DNA from: Welwitschia mirabilis
Taxonomy: Eukaryota > Gnetophyta > Gnetopsida > Welwitschiales
Length of the DNA: 64,000 nt
Assembly: GCA_051453625.1 (NCBI GenBank)
Contig: JBOZIK010000001.1
Span: forward strand, 237,581,356-237,645,355
Reading direction: 5' to 3'
Made by a program: the position numbers and the translations under genes. The notes under the pieces were generated by a model that saw only the letters and a program-made list of their open reading frames with translations, was not told the DNA's origin and ran no database searches. Positions 1-13,036 of this stretch are shown one piece after another; the stretch's first letter is position 1; every line of letters begins with the position of its first letter.

Positions 1-1219
1 TGCCTAGTCAATATTCTAGTGCCCACTTTGGGATCTAGTCTATTGTTACCCACTACAAGTATTGATTTTAGCATAACATCATCTTTGAACTACCATGTTA
101 ATAGTGTAATGCTTCTTTCTAGATATAGTTCATTTTTAGAACTATTTTAGTATTGTAGTACTCTCTTATGGATCTAGTCCACTGTTAGGCCTTCACAACT
201 ACTAATGTTAGCATGACATTATACTTAGGATATAATATCAATAATGAAATTCTCTCTTATGTATCTAGTTTATTATTAGGCCTCTATGACTTTTCATTAT
301 ATTTGATAATTTGTAAACCTTATTTACTTGAGTAATAAGTATTTTAAGCTTATACTCAAATGAATAATTATCCTTTTTAAGTTCCTTTTTAACTATAATG
401 TCATTTAAAAATTAATCTTAGTTTGTAATCTTTATAATTTATCATGAAAATTATAAAAAATTTTATTAAAATATCTTTATAAGAAAATATATCCAAACAT
501 TTAAAATTAGATGATCTCATTATGTGAGGAATTAAAATCACATGATAAATTAATTGGAAGTTTTAAAAGGACATAATAATATATTTTGCATTTTTTTACT
601 CATTTAGATTCTTGGAAAATGTAATAAGTGTACTATATATTATGAATAAATATTTTTTCTTGTGTTATGTGATTGATAGATTTTAGGTATTTTGAAATAA
701 ATGAGCATTTGAACAATTACATGCACTCTTACCTATAACCAAGAATGATAAATAAGTAGTTTTACTAAACCATGACTTTTATGTTCTAGAGATGTGTAAG
801 GGCACTTTGTTCAATGTGCACTCCTTGCTTTATTCATTGGAATTGAAGAGTTTCTTTCATTGTGCCACATGCCAATTTTGAGATTTATGAATTTATTATT
901 TTGATGCATGTCTTGGATGAATTAAACTTACTTAAGAGTCTATGAAGAATTACAAAAAGCTAGCATGAGGAAATGATGTATGTAATTAAACTTGCTAATT
1001 GAAGCAAGAATATTACTCATCCTAGTTAGGTGCATGAGTCATAAATATGATCTATTTTTGTACTCCAATGTCACTTATTACTCATCCCATTTATCGATGC
1101 TTAATCATGTGATCTTGTGATCTTGAGCTATGTGCCTTTGTTTATCTATATAGAGACATCCTTTCCTCTCTTGTAAAATGATAGATACTTTTATTTTATT
1201 TCTTACAAGTGCATCTCTT

Positions 1220-1261
<42 letters not shown>

Positions 1262-1502
1262 ACTCACTCACTCACTCACTCACTCACTCATACTCTTTTT
1301 CATACTCTCACTCTTACTCTTATTCTCTTACTTGTGAAGCTTAAATCTTGGAAGCTTGGAGCTAAGGAACTCTTGATCTTGAATCTTTATCATCTTCAAC
1401 TATCAAGGTCTTATTAATCTTATCAAGTAAGATCCTTACTCTTATTATTCATATGATCTTCTTTTTTCTATTAGAATGATGTAATATTTCATTGTGGCAT
1501 TA
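1..1502. repeat. Left copy of ~2.46-kb direct repeat
   Basis: Bases 1 onward match bases 2458 onward almost continuously for about 1.4 kb. Both begin with TGCCTAGTCAATA followed by CTAGTGCCCACTT. The first ~300 bases are degenerate 90-bp units like those at 1790-2760. The rest is a unique-looking A+T-rich block that ends in a CT/CACT microsatellite and then an 'aagcttggagctaagga' stretch. It has no credible coding content. It may be part of a retroelement LTR or leader, but no boundary could be fixed. Confidence 0.8.
1224..1290. repeat. Compound microsatellite (CT)n-(CACT)n
   Basis: A run of CT dinucleotides passes directly into CACT tetranucleotides. The plus-strand open frame across it, rich in Ser-Leu and Thr-His, is only translated repeat and not a gene. 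The equivalent place in the right copy of the direct repeat is an assembly gap (3631-3699), with C-rich CCCCTA-like sequence next to it. Assembly therefore probably failed at this locus. Confidence 0.95.
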
Positions 1503-1779
1503 NNNNNNNNNNNNNNNNNNNNNNNNNNNNNNNNNNNNNNNNNNNNNNNNNNNNNNNNNNNNNNNNNNNNNNNNNNNNNNNNNNNNNNNNNNNNNNNNNN
1601 NNACTTATCTTAGTCTTGAATTAGTATTGATGAGTTCCACTTAATAATGTAGAACTATTATGAGATTAGTATAGCATTCCTTATGAGTTTGAAAAAGTAT
1701 TAAGCTCTGATTATTTCTTATATCATGTTTAAAATAATTTTCAGATATGTTTTCAATAGTGTAACTACTCTCTTGTAAC

Positions 1780-2760
1780 TTTGGTAAAGTGTCATGCTTC
1801 CATGGTTACGAGTATTAGTCTAACATCAATTTTGAAGTATGTGTCCAATAGTATGAAATCTCTTATAGATCTAATAAACTCTTATGTTCTTACAACTGCT
1901 AGTATTAGTCTAGAATTAATTTTGAGATGCTAGATTAATAGCTAATATTCCCTTATATATATCCAATAAACAATTATGCTCATGCAACTATTAGTATAAG
2001 TTCAGAATCAATTTTTAGATGCTTAATTAATAATGTAGTACNNNNNNNNNNGCTCTTGTAACTATTGATATTAATATTGAATTAAGTTTGAGGTGATTGG
2101 TCAATAATGTGGCATTCCCTCATAGATCTAATAAATTTTTATACTCTTGGAACTACTAATGTTAGTCTGGAATTAATTATAATATTCCTAGTCAATAATT
2201 TAAGTCTTCCTTATAGATCTAATGAATGGTTATAATCCCACAACTACTAGTATCAGTTTGGAATCAATTTTGAGGTGTGTAGTCAAAATGTAAGGTCTTC
2301 TTATAGATCTAATAAATGGTTGTAATTCTATAACTACTAGTATCAGTCTAGAATTAATTTTGAGATGCCTGGTTAATAGTGTGACACTCCTTTATAGATT
2401 CAATAAATAATTATTCTCTCGAGACTACTAGTATTATTTTTAAATTAATCTTAAGATGCCTAGTCAATAGTCTAGTGCCCACTTCGGGATCTAATCTACT
2501 GTTAGCCACTACAAGTATTGATTTTAGCATGAAATCATCTTTGGACTATCATGTTAATAGTGTAATGCTTCTTTTTAGATATAGTCCATCTTTAAATCTA
2601 TGTCAATAGTGTAGTACTCCCTTATGGATCTAGTCCACTGTTAGACCTTCACAAATATTGATGTTAGCATGACATCATACTTAGGTTATAATATCAATAA
2701 TGTAATTATCTCTTATGGATCTAGTTTATTATTAGGACTTTATGACTTTTTGTCATATCC
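1780..2760. repeat. 90-bp minisatellite array
   Basis: The phrase 'agtattagtctagaatt' and its variants recur at 1811, 1901, 1991, then (after a 10-N gap) 2157, 2247, 2337 and 2427, a spacing of 90 bp. Each unit also carries a 'tagatctaataaa' or 'ggatctagtcca' segment and a 'tagtcaatagtgta' segment. Units differ by roughly 10-25 percent by eye, so the array is old. It runs into the right copy of the 2.46-kb repeat, whose first ~300 bases are the same units. Confidence 0.85.
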
Positions 2761-3990
2761 CATATTTTGTAAACCTTATTTACTTGAGTAATAAGTATGT
2801 TAAGCTTTTACTCAAATGAATAATTATCCTTTTTAAGTTCTTTGTTAAATATGATGTCATTTAAAAATTAACCTTAGTTTGTAATCTTTATAATTTATCA
2901 TGAAAATGATAAAAATTATGTTAAAAGATCTTTATAACAAAATCTATCCAAACATTTAAAATTAGATGATCTCATTATGTGAGGAATTAAAATCATATGA
3001 CAAAAAAATAAGAAGTTTCAAGAGGACATAATAATATATTTTATATTTTTTAAATATTTAGATTCCTGGTATATGTGATAGATGTACTATATTATGAAGA
3101 AATATTTTCTTCCTTGTGTTATGTAATTTATTAGANNNNNNNNNNNNNNNNNNNNNNNNCATTTGAAGAAGTACATGCATTGTTACTTAGAATCAAGAAT
3201 GATAAATGAGTATATTTCATCTACTATGACTTTTATATTTTTGAGATGTGTAAGGACATTTTGTTCATAGCATACTCATTGGTTTATTCATTGGAATTAA
3301 ATAGTTTATCTCATTGTGCCACATAACAATTTTGATATTTGTACATTTATTCTTTTAATGGATGTCTTAGATGAATTAAACTTAATTATAAGCATATCAA
3401 GGTTTAAAAAGAGCTAGTATGAGGAAACGATGCATGTAATTAAACTTTTTAATTAAAGAAAGAAAATTACTCACCCTGGTTAGATTTATGAGTTATAAAT
3501 ATGATCTCTTTTTATATTCTAATGTCACTTATTAGTCATCCCACTTATCAATGCTAAGGCATGTGAACTTATGATCTTGAGCTATGTACCTTTATTTATC
3601 TATGTAAAGAGATCATTTATTCTTTTGTAANNNNNNNNNNNNNNNNNNNNNNNNNNNNNNNNNNNNNNNNNNNNNNNNNNNNNNNNNNNNNNNNNNNNNC
3701 TCCCCTACCCCTACCCATGCCCGCTTTATCTCTCTTATATGGTCTTGCTTGTGGAACTTGGAGTTTAGAGCTAAGGAATCCTTGAGCCTAGATCTTTATC
3801 ATTTTTAACCATCAAGTTCTTACTAATCTTTCTAAGTAAGCTCCTGACTCTTATTGTTCATATGATCTCATTTTTCTATTGAAATGATGTTATATTTCAT
3901 TATGGAATTATTTATGACTTTACCTAATTATGTTATAAAATATTTTTCCCTCCCATTGGCATCCATCAAGATGTTATAATGAGATATAAG
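2458..3990. repeat. Right copy of ~2.46-kb direct repeat
   Basis: This is the second copy of the block at 1-1502, in the same orientation and order: 90-bp units, then the A+T-rich block, then the microsatellite position (now N), then a 'gcttgtggaacttggagtttagagctaagga' stretch. The two copies differ by many substitutions and small indels. Two gaps (3136-3159 and 3631-3699) interrupt it. Confidence 0.8.
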
Positions 3991-6312
3991 AAGGTCTCTT
4001 ATGCTTGGTGATGGTGGATTACTAATGGATGATTATGGCTAAGTGACTACAGAGTTTACTATTTAAAGGGAGAAAAAATAAATTTGGATACCCATGTTTA
4101 TTTTAGTATGACACTTATTTTTATCTATTATGCATTAGGATCATTTATTAGGGGTAAAGTCTGATCTTAAAAATTTTATTTATGCTAGAACTCTTCCATG
4201 CAAAATCTCAAGGCTAATAGTAAATATTTCTTTTTTGAATTTAATTTATTTTTCTTTCTACAATGATTCTTTTTTTATAATTAATTCGTTTTTTTAACTA
4301 ATCAGTTATTCTTTCCATTATTTTATTGTGAGTTACAATAAAGATTAAATTTCCAAAATATATGCATAGGATTAAAATATTAATTAGTAGGAATAAATTA
4401 GTAAATTTTTTTGTTGTAAGTCTACTATTGTGTCATAAATGTGAAAATGTAAAAACATTAATTTTTCTAATGAATAATTATTTTTTATAATTTTTTTTGT
4501 TAAAATACATTAGTAAATAAATGTAAAAATAAGTAAGCGCATAATTTATGGATTTGTACTTATCTATCAACATATTTACAAACCTGAATACCCTAAGTTG
4601 TAGGAAATGGAATACGCTTTTAAAAACATTTTGAACCATTTAAAAACTCAAAGCATGTTGAAAGTTATGGTCATTATAATGTAATATGGTAGGACTGTAA
4701 TTTTAAAAAATTTAACAATTTTTTTTCTTAAATGATAAAGATAATACTTTGATAATTCCAAGATCGTTGAACTTAGATTTTGAAAAGCCTATTATTTGTC
4801 AAGTTTTTAAAAAACCACTATAATTTAGTTTTTGATTCATAATTAATTAGTTATTAATTTTTAACTATGATGTCTTTCTAAAGCTCAAAAATGTTATAAT
4901 TAATGTTTAAAATTATAGAAAACTTATTACACAAACTTTTATATGGAAATTTAATATATAAAATATGTTTATATTAGTATATTTATATTATATTATCTAT
5001 AAGTATTATTTACCCTTCGTTCTTAGCTTACTCTGAATGTACATGCTCATAAGAATTTTTATCCTCATAGTTTAAGTAATAAAAGTAGTCTTTAGCTTAT
5101 CACTTATTTTTATTGACTTATAATGTAGTCATATGAAATCTTGAATAGATAATTATATCTTAATAATTATGCTTGAGTTATACTTTCTTTTGTTTACATT
5201 CTTTGCACCAATCTATGGATATTATCATATGAGCATGGAAGAGAGTTCTAGGATTGGCATAGTATAGGTATGTTTTAGTTTTTTTTAAGTATATTATATT
5301 ATTTTTAATTATTATTAAAGGAAAAGAAAAAATATTTCCTTTATTTATATAGGAAAAAATAAAATATTATTTACTTTATCTAAATTTTTATGATTATAAT
5401 CTTGAAAAAATAAGTATTTATCTATGCTTGATTTTTTTTATGGTTGTTTCTATAAGACAAACTAAATGATCATGAAATTATTATAATTAGATAAATAATT
5501 CATTAAATATTCACATTATTTAGAATTATTTTCATGCATTTATATGGTGTATTCATTAAATAGAACTAAATCAAGATAGTTCTAGTAATGTTCATCCCCA
5601 TGTTTCGATTTCATCACCAAGGTGACTTGCATCACATTTTTTTCTCATACACTTTTGAAAGTATATTTGATCATCACTTATTTATGAACTTACTCTAACT
5701 TAATATCCTAAACCCTTGATATCAATAAATTATGTTGCACCATCCATAGATGGTTTAAGGAAGCAAAAGTTATTATTAAGCATGCATCACCTCACGTACA
5801 ACATATTACTTATATTAGAGGTATATCAAGGTAAAGTTAAATCCTATAAAGTTGAATATAACTATATTTGTATAGTTTTGAACCTAAAGTAGAATTAACT
5901 CATGTCTAAACGGTGACAGGATGTTAAGCTAGAATGCCATTAATTATAATTACAACCTCCTATTATATTCGTTACATATTATTCTTAAAATTTATTGATG
6001 TATGTTATCAATAAGTTTATATCTTCTTAACTATTCATAAGATATCTTCTATGTGATAAAAGCCTTGGGAAAATGAAGAACACAAACTTCTAACATTACT
6101 ATTATTTGTAAATTAAAATAACCTAAAACTTAATTATAGGTAAATGTATAATATTAATATGATTTGTCTTTTCTAGAATATAGAAATTCTAATTAAGGAG
6201 TAAGTAGAATTCCGTCCTATGTTTCATCATATTTATCAGGTAAAAGTATTAAACAAGAAAGGAAGTTAAAAGAAAATTACTTAATTAGGGTAAGATAAAA
6301 GAGGATGTTACA
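3991..6312 (+). other. A+T-rich stretch ending in candidate LTR 3' end
   Basis: No ORF, RNA gene or clear repeat was found in this stretch. Its right end reads GAGGATGTTACA and is directly followed by a decayed tRNA-iMet primer-binding site. That is how the 5' LTR of Del/Tekay-type gypsy elements ends in plants. The left end of such an LTR was not found, so only the right boundary is proposed. Confidence 0.4.
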
Positions 6313-6315
6313 AAT

Positions 6316-6327
6316 TAATATCAAAGT
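6316..6327 (+). other. Candidate primer-binding site, tRNA-iMet type
   Basis: The sequence TAATATCAAAGT here, with its neighbours, matches the common plant PBS TGGTATCAGAGC through transitions only (G-to-A and C-to-T). It starts 4 bases after the TTACA that would close the LTR. It would prime minus-strand synthesis of a plus-strand gypsy element. No gag of that element is recognisable downstream. Confidence 0.5.
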
Positions 6328-7018
6328 TCTAAGTTAACTTAAATAATAATTATGCTAAGTACTAGAAATGTAGTACTATAAATGTATAAGAATATAAATC
6401 CAATGATAGTTTTAACAACCTTTTTTCTTAATAATTATAAAGTTAGTGATAACTATAAAAACCTTAATTTATAATAGCTTTAAAGTTCATTATATCCTTA
6501 TTAATCTTATATCATGAGTGAAATGAATTATATCCTTGAGAATTCTATATTTCAAGATAAATTTAATGCTTGAGTAAGTATGAATTTACTCATATCTTTT
6601 AATACTCATGAATTCCATTATATTTATAATTTTTCAACTATCTAAATACCTATCAAATTAAATCTATACTAATTCCAATAATTGTAAACATTACACTAAT
6701 TATAGTCTTAGTACCTAAATGATCCTAGAAGTTGATCATATTTTTAATAGCTCCGAAGTATTCATAAGATTAATTATAATTCTAAGCCCTAGATGATCAT
6801 TATGCTAATCAAATTTATGATAATTTTAAATCCCTAAACAAACTAAAAAAATGATAAATTCAAATCATTAAAGACCCTATTATGTTATATCTATGGATGA
6901 CAATCACTTAGAAAAATTTCAATTATTTTAATAATTTAGGACAATGACCTTAAATGACTCCTTTAAAGAGCTTAATCTTTTATGCACGTGTGCATACATG
7001 TGTGTGCAGGGTGAGCAC

Positions 7019-7045
7019 ATGCATGCACGCACACGCACACACACA

Positions 7046-7100
<55 letters not shown>
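7019..7100. repeat. Alternating CA/CG purine-pyrimidine repeat
   Basis: Alternating CA, CG and TG dinucleotides, including GTGCGCGCGCGCAC, are followed by a long (CA)n run and a TATA/CATA tail. A shorter related stretch lies at 7247-7325, beyond a 100-N gap. The open frames here on both strands are translated repeat only. Confidence 0.9.
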
Positions 7101-7105
<5 letters not shown>

Positions 7106-7808
7106 TATATAATTAGACATATTTGAAATNNNNNNNNNNNNNNNNNNNNNNNNNNNNNNNNNNNNNNNNNNNNNNNNNNNNNNNNNNNNNNNNNNNNNNN
7201 NNNNNNNNNNNNNNNNNNNNNNNNNNNNNAAAGAGCTTAATCTTTTATGCGCGCAGGCATACACGCATGCGCACGACACGCACATACATGTATATAAAAA
7301 TATATATATACATATACATATATAATTAGAAATGTTTGGAAATAATTAACTCTCTAACTAAGTTATTTTTCTAAATTATATGATCAGATAACTTTATAAC
7401 CCATATTCAAAACTTGTAAACCTTATCTATTGAAAATAAAGAAAGGGGATTAAACTTGATTATGTANNNNNNNNNNNNNNNNNNNNNNNNNNNNNNNNNN
7501 NNNNNNNNNNNNNNNNNNNNNNNNNNNNNNNNNNNNNNNNNNNNNNNNNNNNNNNNNNNNNNNNNNTATGATCAGAGAACTTTATAACCCATATTCAAAA
7601 CTTGTAAACCTTATCTATTGAAAATAAAGATAGGGGATTAAACTTGATTATGTACTTTTAGATATAAATAGGAACTCATCACATCATAATTATAACCATG
7701 TCCTTCATAAGATTATAAAAATATTTCTAAAATTAATCTTTAATAACGTCTATCCTATTTCCAAATATAATAGCATGAAAATTTACCCTTTTTTAAATGT
7801 CTCATCAT

Positions 7809-8358
7809 NNNNNNNNNNNNNNNNNNNNNNNNNNNNNNNNNNNNNNNNNNNNNNNNNNNNNNNNNNNNNNNNNNNNNNNNNNNNNNNNNNNNNNNNNNNN
7901 NNNNNNNNNNNNNNNNNNNNNNNNNNNNNNNNNNNNNNNNNNNNNNNNNNNNNNNNNNNNNNNNNNNNNNNNNNNNNNNNNNNNNNNNNNNNNNNNNNNN
8001 NNNNNNNNNNNNNNNNNNNNNNNNNNNNNNNNNNNNNNNNNNNNNNNNNNNNNNNNNNNNNNNNNNNNNNNNNNNNNNNNNNNNNNNNNNNNNNNNNNNN
8101 NNNNNNNNNNNNNNNNNNNNNNNNNNNNNNNNNNNNNNNNNNNNNNNNNNNNNNNNNNNNNNNNNNNNNNNNNNNNNNNNNNNNNNNNNNNNNNNNNNNN
8201 NNNNNNNNNNNNNNNNNNNNNNNNNNNNNNNNNNNNNNNNNNNNNNNNNNNNNNNNNNNNNNNNNNNNNNNNNNNNNNNNNNNNNNNNNNNNNNNNNNNN
8301 NNNNNNNNNNNNNNNNNNNNNNNNNNNNNNNNNNNNNNNNNNNNNNNNNNNNNNNNNN
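7809..8358. other. 550-N assembly gap
   Basis: The run is entirely N. It is the largest gap in the window. Several apparent ORFs that cross it consist almost wholly of undetermined residues and should be ignored. Confidence 1.
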
Positions 8359-8746
8359 TCACATGAGTGAGAATTTGTATAATTATTAAGATATGCATTA
8401 CATATGCACCTAGATAAAGAAGCTAAAACAAATCCCTTTATTGATAGTCTTCTCCATTGTATTACTACCAAAGTATCCATGTTTAATTTAAAATTCTAGT
8501 AGAGGCCATATAAAAGGCAAAGATAGTAGAGTAAAGCTAGTAAAGATAATAAGAAATTAAGAAAAGAATTTCTTAATGAGGGCATATCCTTAAGGGAACT
8601 CAATTATAAATGTCTTATCCAAGTAAGAATTGGAACTTTAACAAAAATAATATCAATACTAGTAATAGCAAAAATAGAAATTTTAATCAACCAAATTAGA
8701 CTCTTTCAAAAGAAACTAAAATATTCATAGTCAAGGCTATGCAAGT

Positions 8747-11700
8747 TATATATAAATGTTTTTCCAAAATAAATGTTCCCACATAAATATCAAAGCTAAT
8801 ATGGTATGTAGAGGTGAATAACATCTCAATAGAACTCATTCTTTACAAGACCTATTCTAATTCATGTTACAAATAAAAAATAATGTTTTACAAATCAATA
8901 ATTACCTTGTGTAAATTAGAAGGGAAAAAATAATTTAAAGCTTATAGAATTCTAATGCATTTTTCAGTTCTTAAACATGTACATTTTTAAAAAGCTCCCT
9001 AGTGAGGTGAAAATAACCTAGATATATCTATTGATCTATTATTAATAAGACTCTATAGATAACATGAAAAGATTTATTGATCACATAACATTGAAAATGC
9101 ACTAATGAAATAGGTGAAGATGATCAATCTGCATCCATCAATTCACATAGTCATAAGGAAGAAAATTTAATTTCTCAGTCCAAAATGGTACTTTTAACAA
9201 TTAATTAGTTAATAGGGTTTGAATGGTGAGCTATAATTTTGGCATGTGCAAATGAAGGAATAATTCTAGTTTATGACTCATATGTTATGGGATCATCAAA
9301 CATGTCTAGAACATATAAAATAGTTAATTCTGAGGTGGTATTGAAAAGGTGAAAATGTTGATGTATATAGACTTAACATGTGATAAGAATTTTGTCTTGC
9401 TCATTTATATTTATAATGATAATGAGTAGATTATTACACCATCTTGATTTTTAGATGATAATCCTGGATGCCTTCTCTATAAAAAGTTTTGCTATGAAAG
9501 TAAATCTATAGACCCTACTTTGTGACTTAATTCATCAACATATACCCCTGAAAAGATTCCAAAAAGTTGTATCTCAATAATGAAAATGAAAAAAATCTTC
9601 TCTTGATGCTAAATGTAGTAAATTATAAAAAATAGCACAAGTAAAAGAACAAATTAAAGAGAGACTATTATGCCCTATGTCTTCATCATCCTACAAATCT
9701 GTAATTATGACATCAACTAAAGGAATCACTCAACTAGTACATTAGTCACTCATTCAGTTTAATTGAATGGCTATCCTATGTTTCCATTTATTTATAGAAT
9801 AAAAGAAAAGTTGTAATAATGTCTACATTATGGATCTTATGTTATTAAATATTTTTTAATTATATAAAAGATTAGCATAACCCCTGCAAAATATATATGT
9901 TAGCTTGTAAGTTCTTTGAACTAAAAGTAATAGAGACTATTTTGCAAAGGCAATGGATTTTTGAAGATTAACTACTTAGAATCTAATTATGAATGACTAC
10001 TCTATGTAATTTATTTATAAGAAAATTATAACTTTTAAGGAGAGTACTTCAGTTATGACCAGAGAAATTTCTAGATAATGGTAATTAGCCTGGTACTATT
10101 TTAAATGAGTGCATCCATCCTCTTTATTTTTCTGTATCCATAGGGAATAAATAATAAAAAAATAAGAAAGTATAATAAACATGCCTCAATAGTTTAAAAG
10201 GAGAAGGATTGGAAAATTTTCAGTTGTAAAGGCTATGATAATTAAAAAAAAAGGCACAAAAAGTACAAAACAAACCACATTGAAGATTTAGAGAGGAGGA
10301 TGCAACCTAATGGGAAAAGATCCTAAGGAAGGCAATAAAGTTGTACTCTATAAAAAATAAAATAAAAAAATATCTAAAAGGTTTATGATAGATCATAATG
10401 TGGGAAAAGCAACAAAACAACCAAAAAAACACCAGTGACTAGAACAAGATAGGAACATTTACAAGATGAACACCATTAAAGTAGATGGCAAATAAAACTT
10501 GTAAATTAGAGGCATACATCATAGGAAAGCTATAAGAATAGATAAGAAGAATCCACTTGATTAGAAAAGAGAGGTTATCATTATCGAGACAATCCATTAT
10601 CTAGTAGCAATCAAGCTTAAGAGAAGAGTATGACATGAATAAAAGATGAAATCTACAAATAAATAAAAGATATCAAAGGACATGACTACATAAGAATCAT
10701 TATAGTGTGAATTTATGAAATCCTTAAGTCCTTTAGAAAAAACCTATAAATCACAATACTTGCAAAACACACAATCTAGTGTAGATGAGAGTTAACCCAA
10801 ATGTTGTAATCCCAATAAAGGCATTAGGCTTAAAGTTAAAGAATTTATTTCCATGAGTATTTTTTATATTTTATCTTTTAATAAATAAAAGTAAACAAAT
10901 ATGAAAATACAATGCAATGGTAAATGAAGATGAAATGTAATGAATGAGAAATAGAAATGAATTAAATTCTAATTGGATTCTAATTCTCTTGTCATAAGAT
11001 TTAGTTCTCTATAATCCAAGTTAATTAATAAGAGTTCTTTTCTTATTTCTAACTAATGTGAGCTATGAGATATGTCAAATAGAATATTACTAAAAAATGA
11101 AATTGAAATAAAACAATAATGCAAACCTAAACTAACTAAAGTCAATCTTAACAAGGGTTTCCCTTATAATTTAAATAAATCACAAAATTGTTACTAGACT
11201 ATGATAAATTTAAATCATAAGAAACATAAATAGAATTATAGTAAAAGAGAATTTTAATTAATCATAAAACTTTTACATCCACTTACAACAAATTAACAGC
11301 TCCTCAATGGAGGATTCTCAGCCCAACACTAAGGGTAACTTCTCTTTATTACTATTGGATGAACCTCTTATCCTTCAATCTTCCATCACAAGATCATTGC
11401 ATACAAAATATGGAAACAAAAGTGAAGGAAAGAAAGGGTATTTATAGTTTTACAATGAAGTTCTAGAAGCTTAACCATAGGAGTTGGAAAAAGAACCCTA
11501 GTAGCCCAAATGGATCACATGATCTCATTACAAAGATAATTTCTTCTTGTTATAGATAATGGTTATCATTCTAACTATCATAAGGATGATAGAGAGGATT
11601 TTATTCTACATCAAAAGATACTCCATTAGCTTTAGGCCCTACTATTATCCCTACAGCTTCTGTCCATGTCAGTAGTGCTATTGTCCTACTTATTATGGAG

Positions 11701-13036
11701 ATGACAGAGGGGCAACAGACTTCCTTATCTTCAATCTCAAAGATAAATCAATCTTCTGCATAGTACATTCTTCTTTCAAAATATGAAATGTCTTAATAAG
11801 TCTAGAAAGCCTATAAATATGATAAGAATTGCATGTTTTCATGATCGTCTTTTCTGTTCTCTATAATCATCAGTATTACATGTAAACCTATATAAAATTC
11901 CAATAAAAGTATTCAAAATAAATCATCAAATTTCTACAAATTAGCATCATAATAAGGATATTAATAAATTACTCAAGGTAATTATGTTGGAATCATTAAT
12001 GTTAGCTTGTGCTATAGAGGATTAAATTTCTTTATTAGCTTGATAATTGCTTACATTAAAATGGAAGTATTTTCATTCCCCTCATAGATGTCTTTAATGT
12101 TAACCTTTCTTGTAGCCCTTCATCTTACCTCTTCATCTTACAATAACTTTTCTAATGTTAGCTTTGTCAGCTAACAACATCAATACCTTAGCCATGCTAG
12201 CACTCTGTCACATGTCCATCTAGGGGCTTTCCACCATTATAATAGTTCTTGATGTGAGAAACCCCAAATTCTATTTTTAGATGAACTAACCATTGATAGG
12301 ATTCTTGTAATGTGAAGACATTTGAGATATTATTCAACATGCCGAGGAGGAATAGATGATTGTGTTTAACACATTTAATGAAAATATCTAATACTCTAAG
12401 CAATATAATAGATTTTACAATAAGAGAAAAGGGATAGTGCACTTGTTGTTGAGTTTATTTAAAATCATGATTCACTAGGGGATTCAATATGTATCATGTA
12501 TTAAAAAAATAGGATAGAACATTAGAATGAAAAGGCATCAATGATTACAAAGAAGATGTGAATTCAATACCACATCACATAAAAGCTAGGAATCAAAAGA
12601 TAGACATACACAATAAGAATGTGCAATAGTAAAATGCAAATCATCATAGGTTGAAAAAGGAAATGATTAGAAAAACAAAAAAAGAGATCACAAGTGTTTG
12701 ACAATAGCAAACACTAATACAGGATGATAGCGAAATGACACAACACATCTTAAAACCACATCAAATAACATCAAAGGATCAGAGAATAAGAGGTGAGATT
12801 AGGACAACAATGATACATCAAATTAAAAGAGGCATGCAGGTGAAGAACACCAGAACAGTGCAATGCATCAGAATGATCAGAGAATGATAGAACACAAATA
12901 TCAAAAGGAAGAACTATCATATCAATGTTGTTAGATTCTTAGTACATCATTGGCTTGTTAAATTAGAATTGAGTTGGCATAGATGCTATCAGTAGGCATT
13001 CAAGTGATATTTTAGATTAACATTAGAAGATAGACA
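8747..13036 (+). repeat. Element 0 5' LTR (interrupted by a solo LTR)
   Basis: About 3 kb of LTR sequence remain after removing the insertion at 10698-11990. From 8760 it matches 38095-38925, and from about 9480 to 13030 it matches 59945-62466, with the order kept. The right end is AACATTAGAAGATAGACA, and similarity to the other copy stops there exactly. The short minus-strand frame at 12197-12442 lies inside it and shows no family motif. Confidence 0.75.
10698..11990 (-). mobile_element. Solo LTR of the element 1/2 family
   Basis: The left end CATTATAGTG matches the family terminus TGTTGTAGTG by transitions only. The interior follows other family LTRs: 'acacaatctagtgtag', 'taaagttaaagaattt', 'aacaagggtttccctta', 'cccaacactaagggtaac'. 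The uninterrupted copy of the host LTR (61398-61500) runs straight through this point. Flanking 5-mers are AGAAT on the left and GGAAT on the right, a target duplication with one transition. The right-hand ~100 bp diverges from other family members, so the right end is approximate. Confidence 0.65.

Larger units (their letters stand above)
6328..8746. other. Unassigned A+T-rich region with gaps
   Basis: If 6312 is an LTR end, this would be the inside of a decayed gypsy element, but no gag or pol motif can be read in any frame. Two local duplications flank gaps: 6961-7129 resembles 7230-7345, and 7380-7466 resembles 7567-7655. A 550-N gap follows at 7809-8358. Confidence 0.6.

Noticed and set aside
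1178-1417. 79-codon plus-strand frame rich in Ser-Leu and Thr-His repeats
   Set aside because: It is the translation of the CT/CACT microsatellite.
1790-2760. CRISPR-like regular spacing
   Set aside because: Whole 90-bp units repeat with drift; there are no constant repeats with unique spacers, and the context is a plant genome.
6944-7329. Frames on both strands over the CA/CG repeat
   Set aside because: Translated microsatellite, partly through a 100-N gap.
7755-8480. Frames of 189-241 codons on both strands
   Set aside because: Almost entirely undetermined residues from the 550-N gap.
12197-12442. 81-codon minus-strand frame
   Set aside because: It lies inside the 5' LTR of element 0; the other LTR copy (61600-61870) does not keep it open, and no motif is visible.
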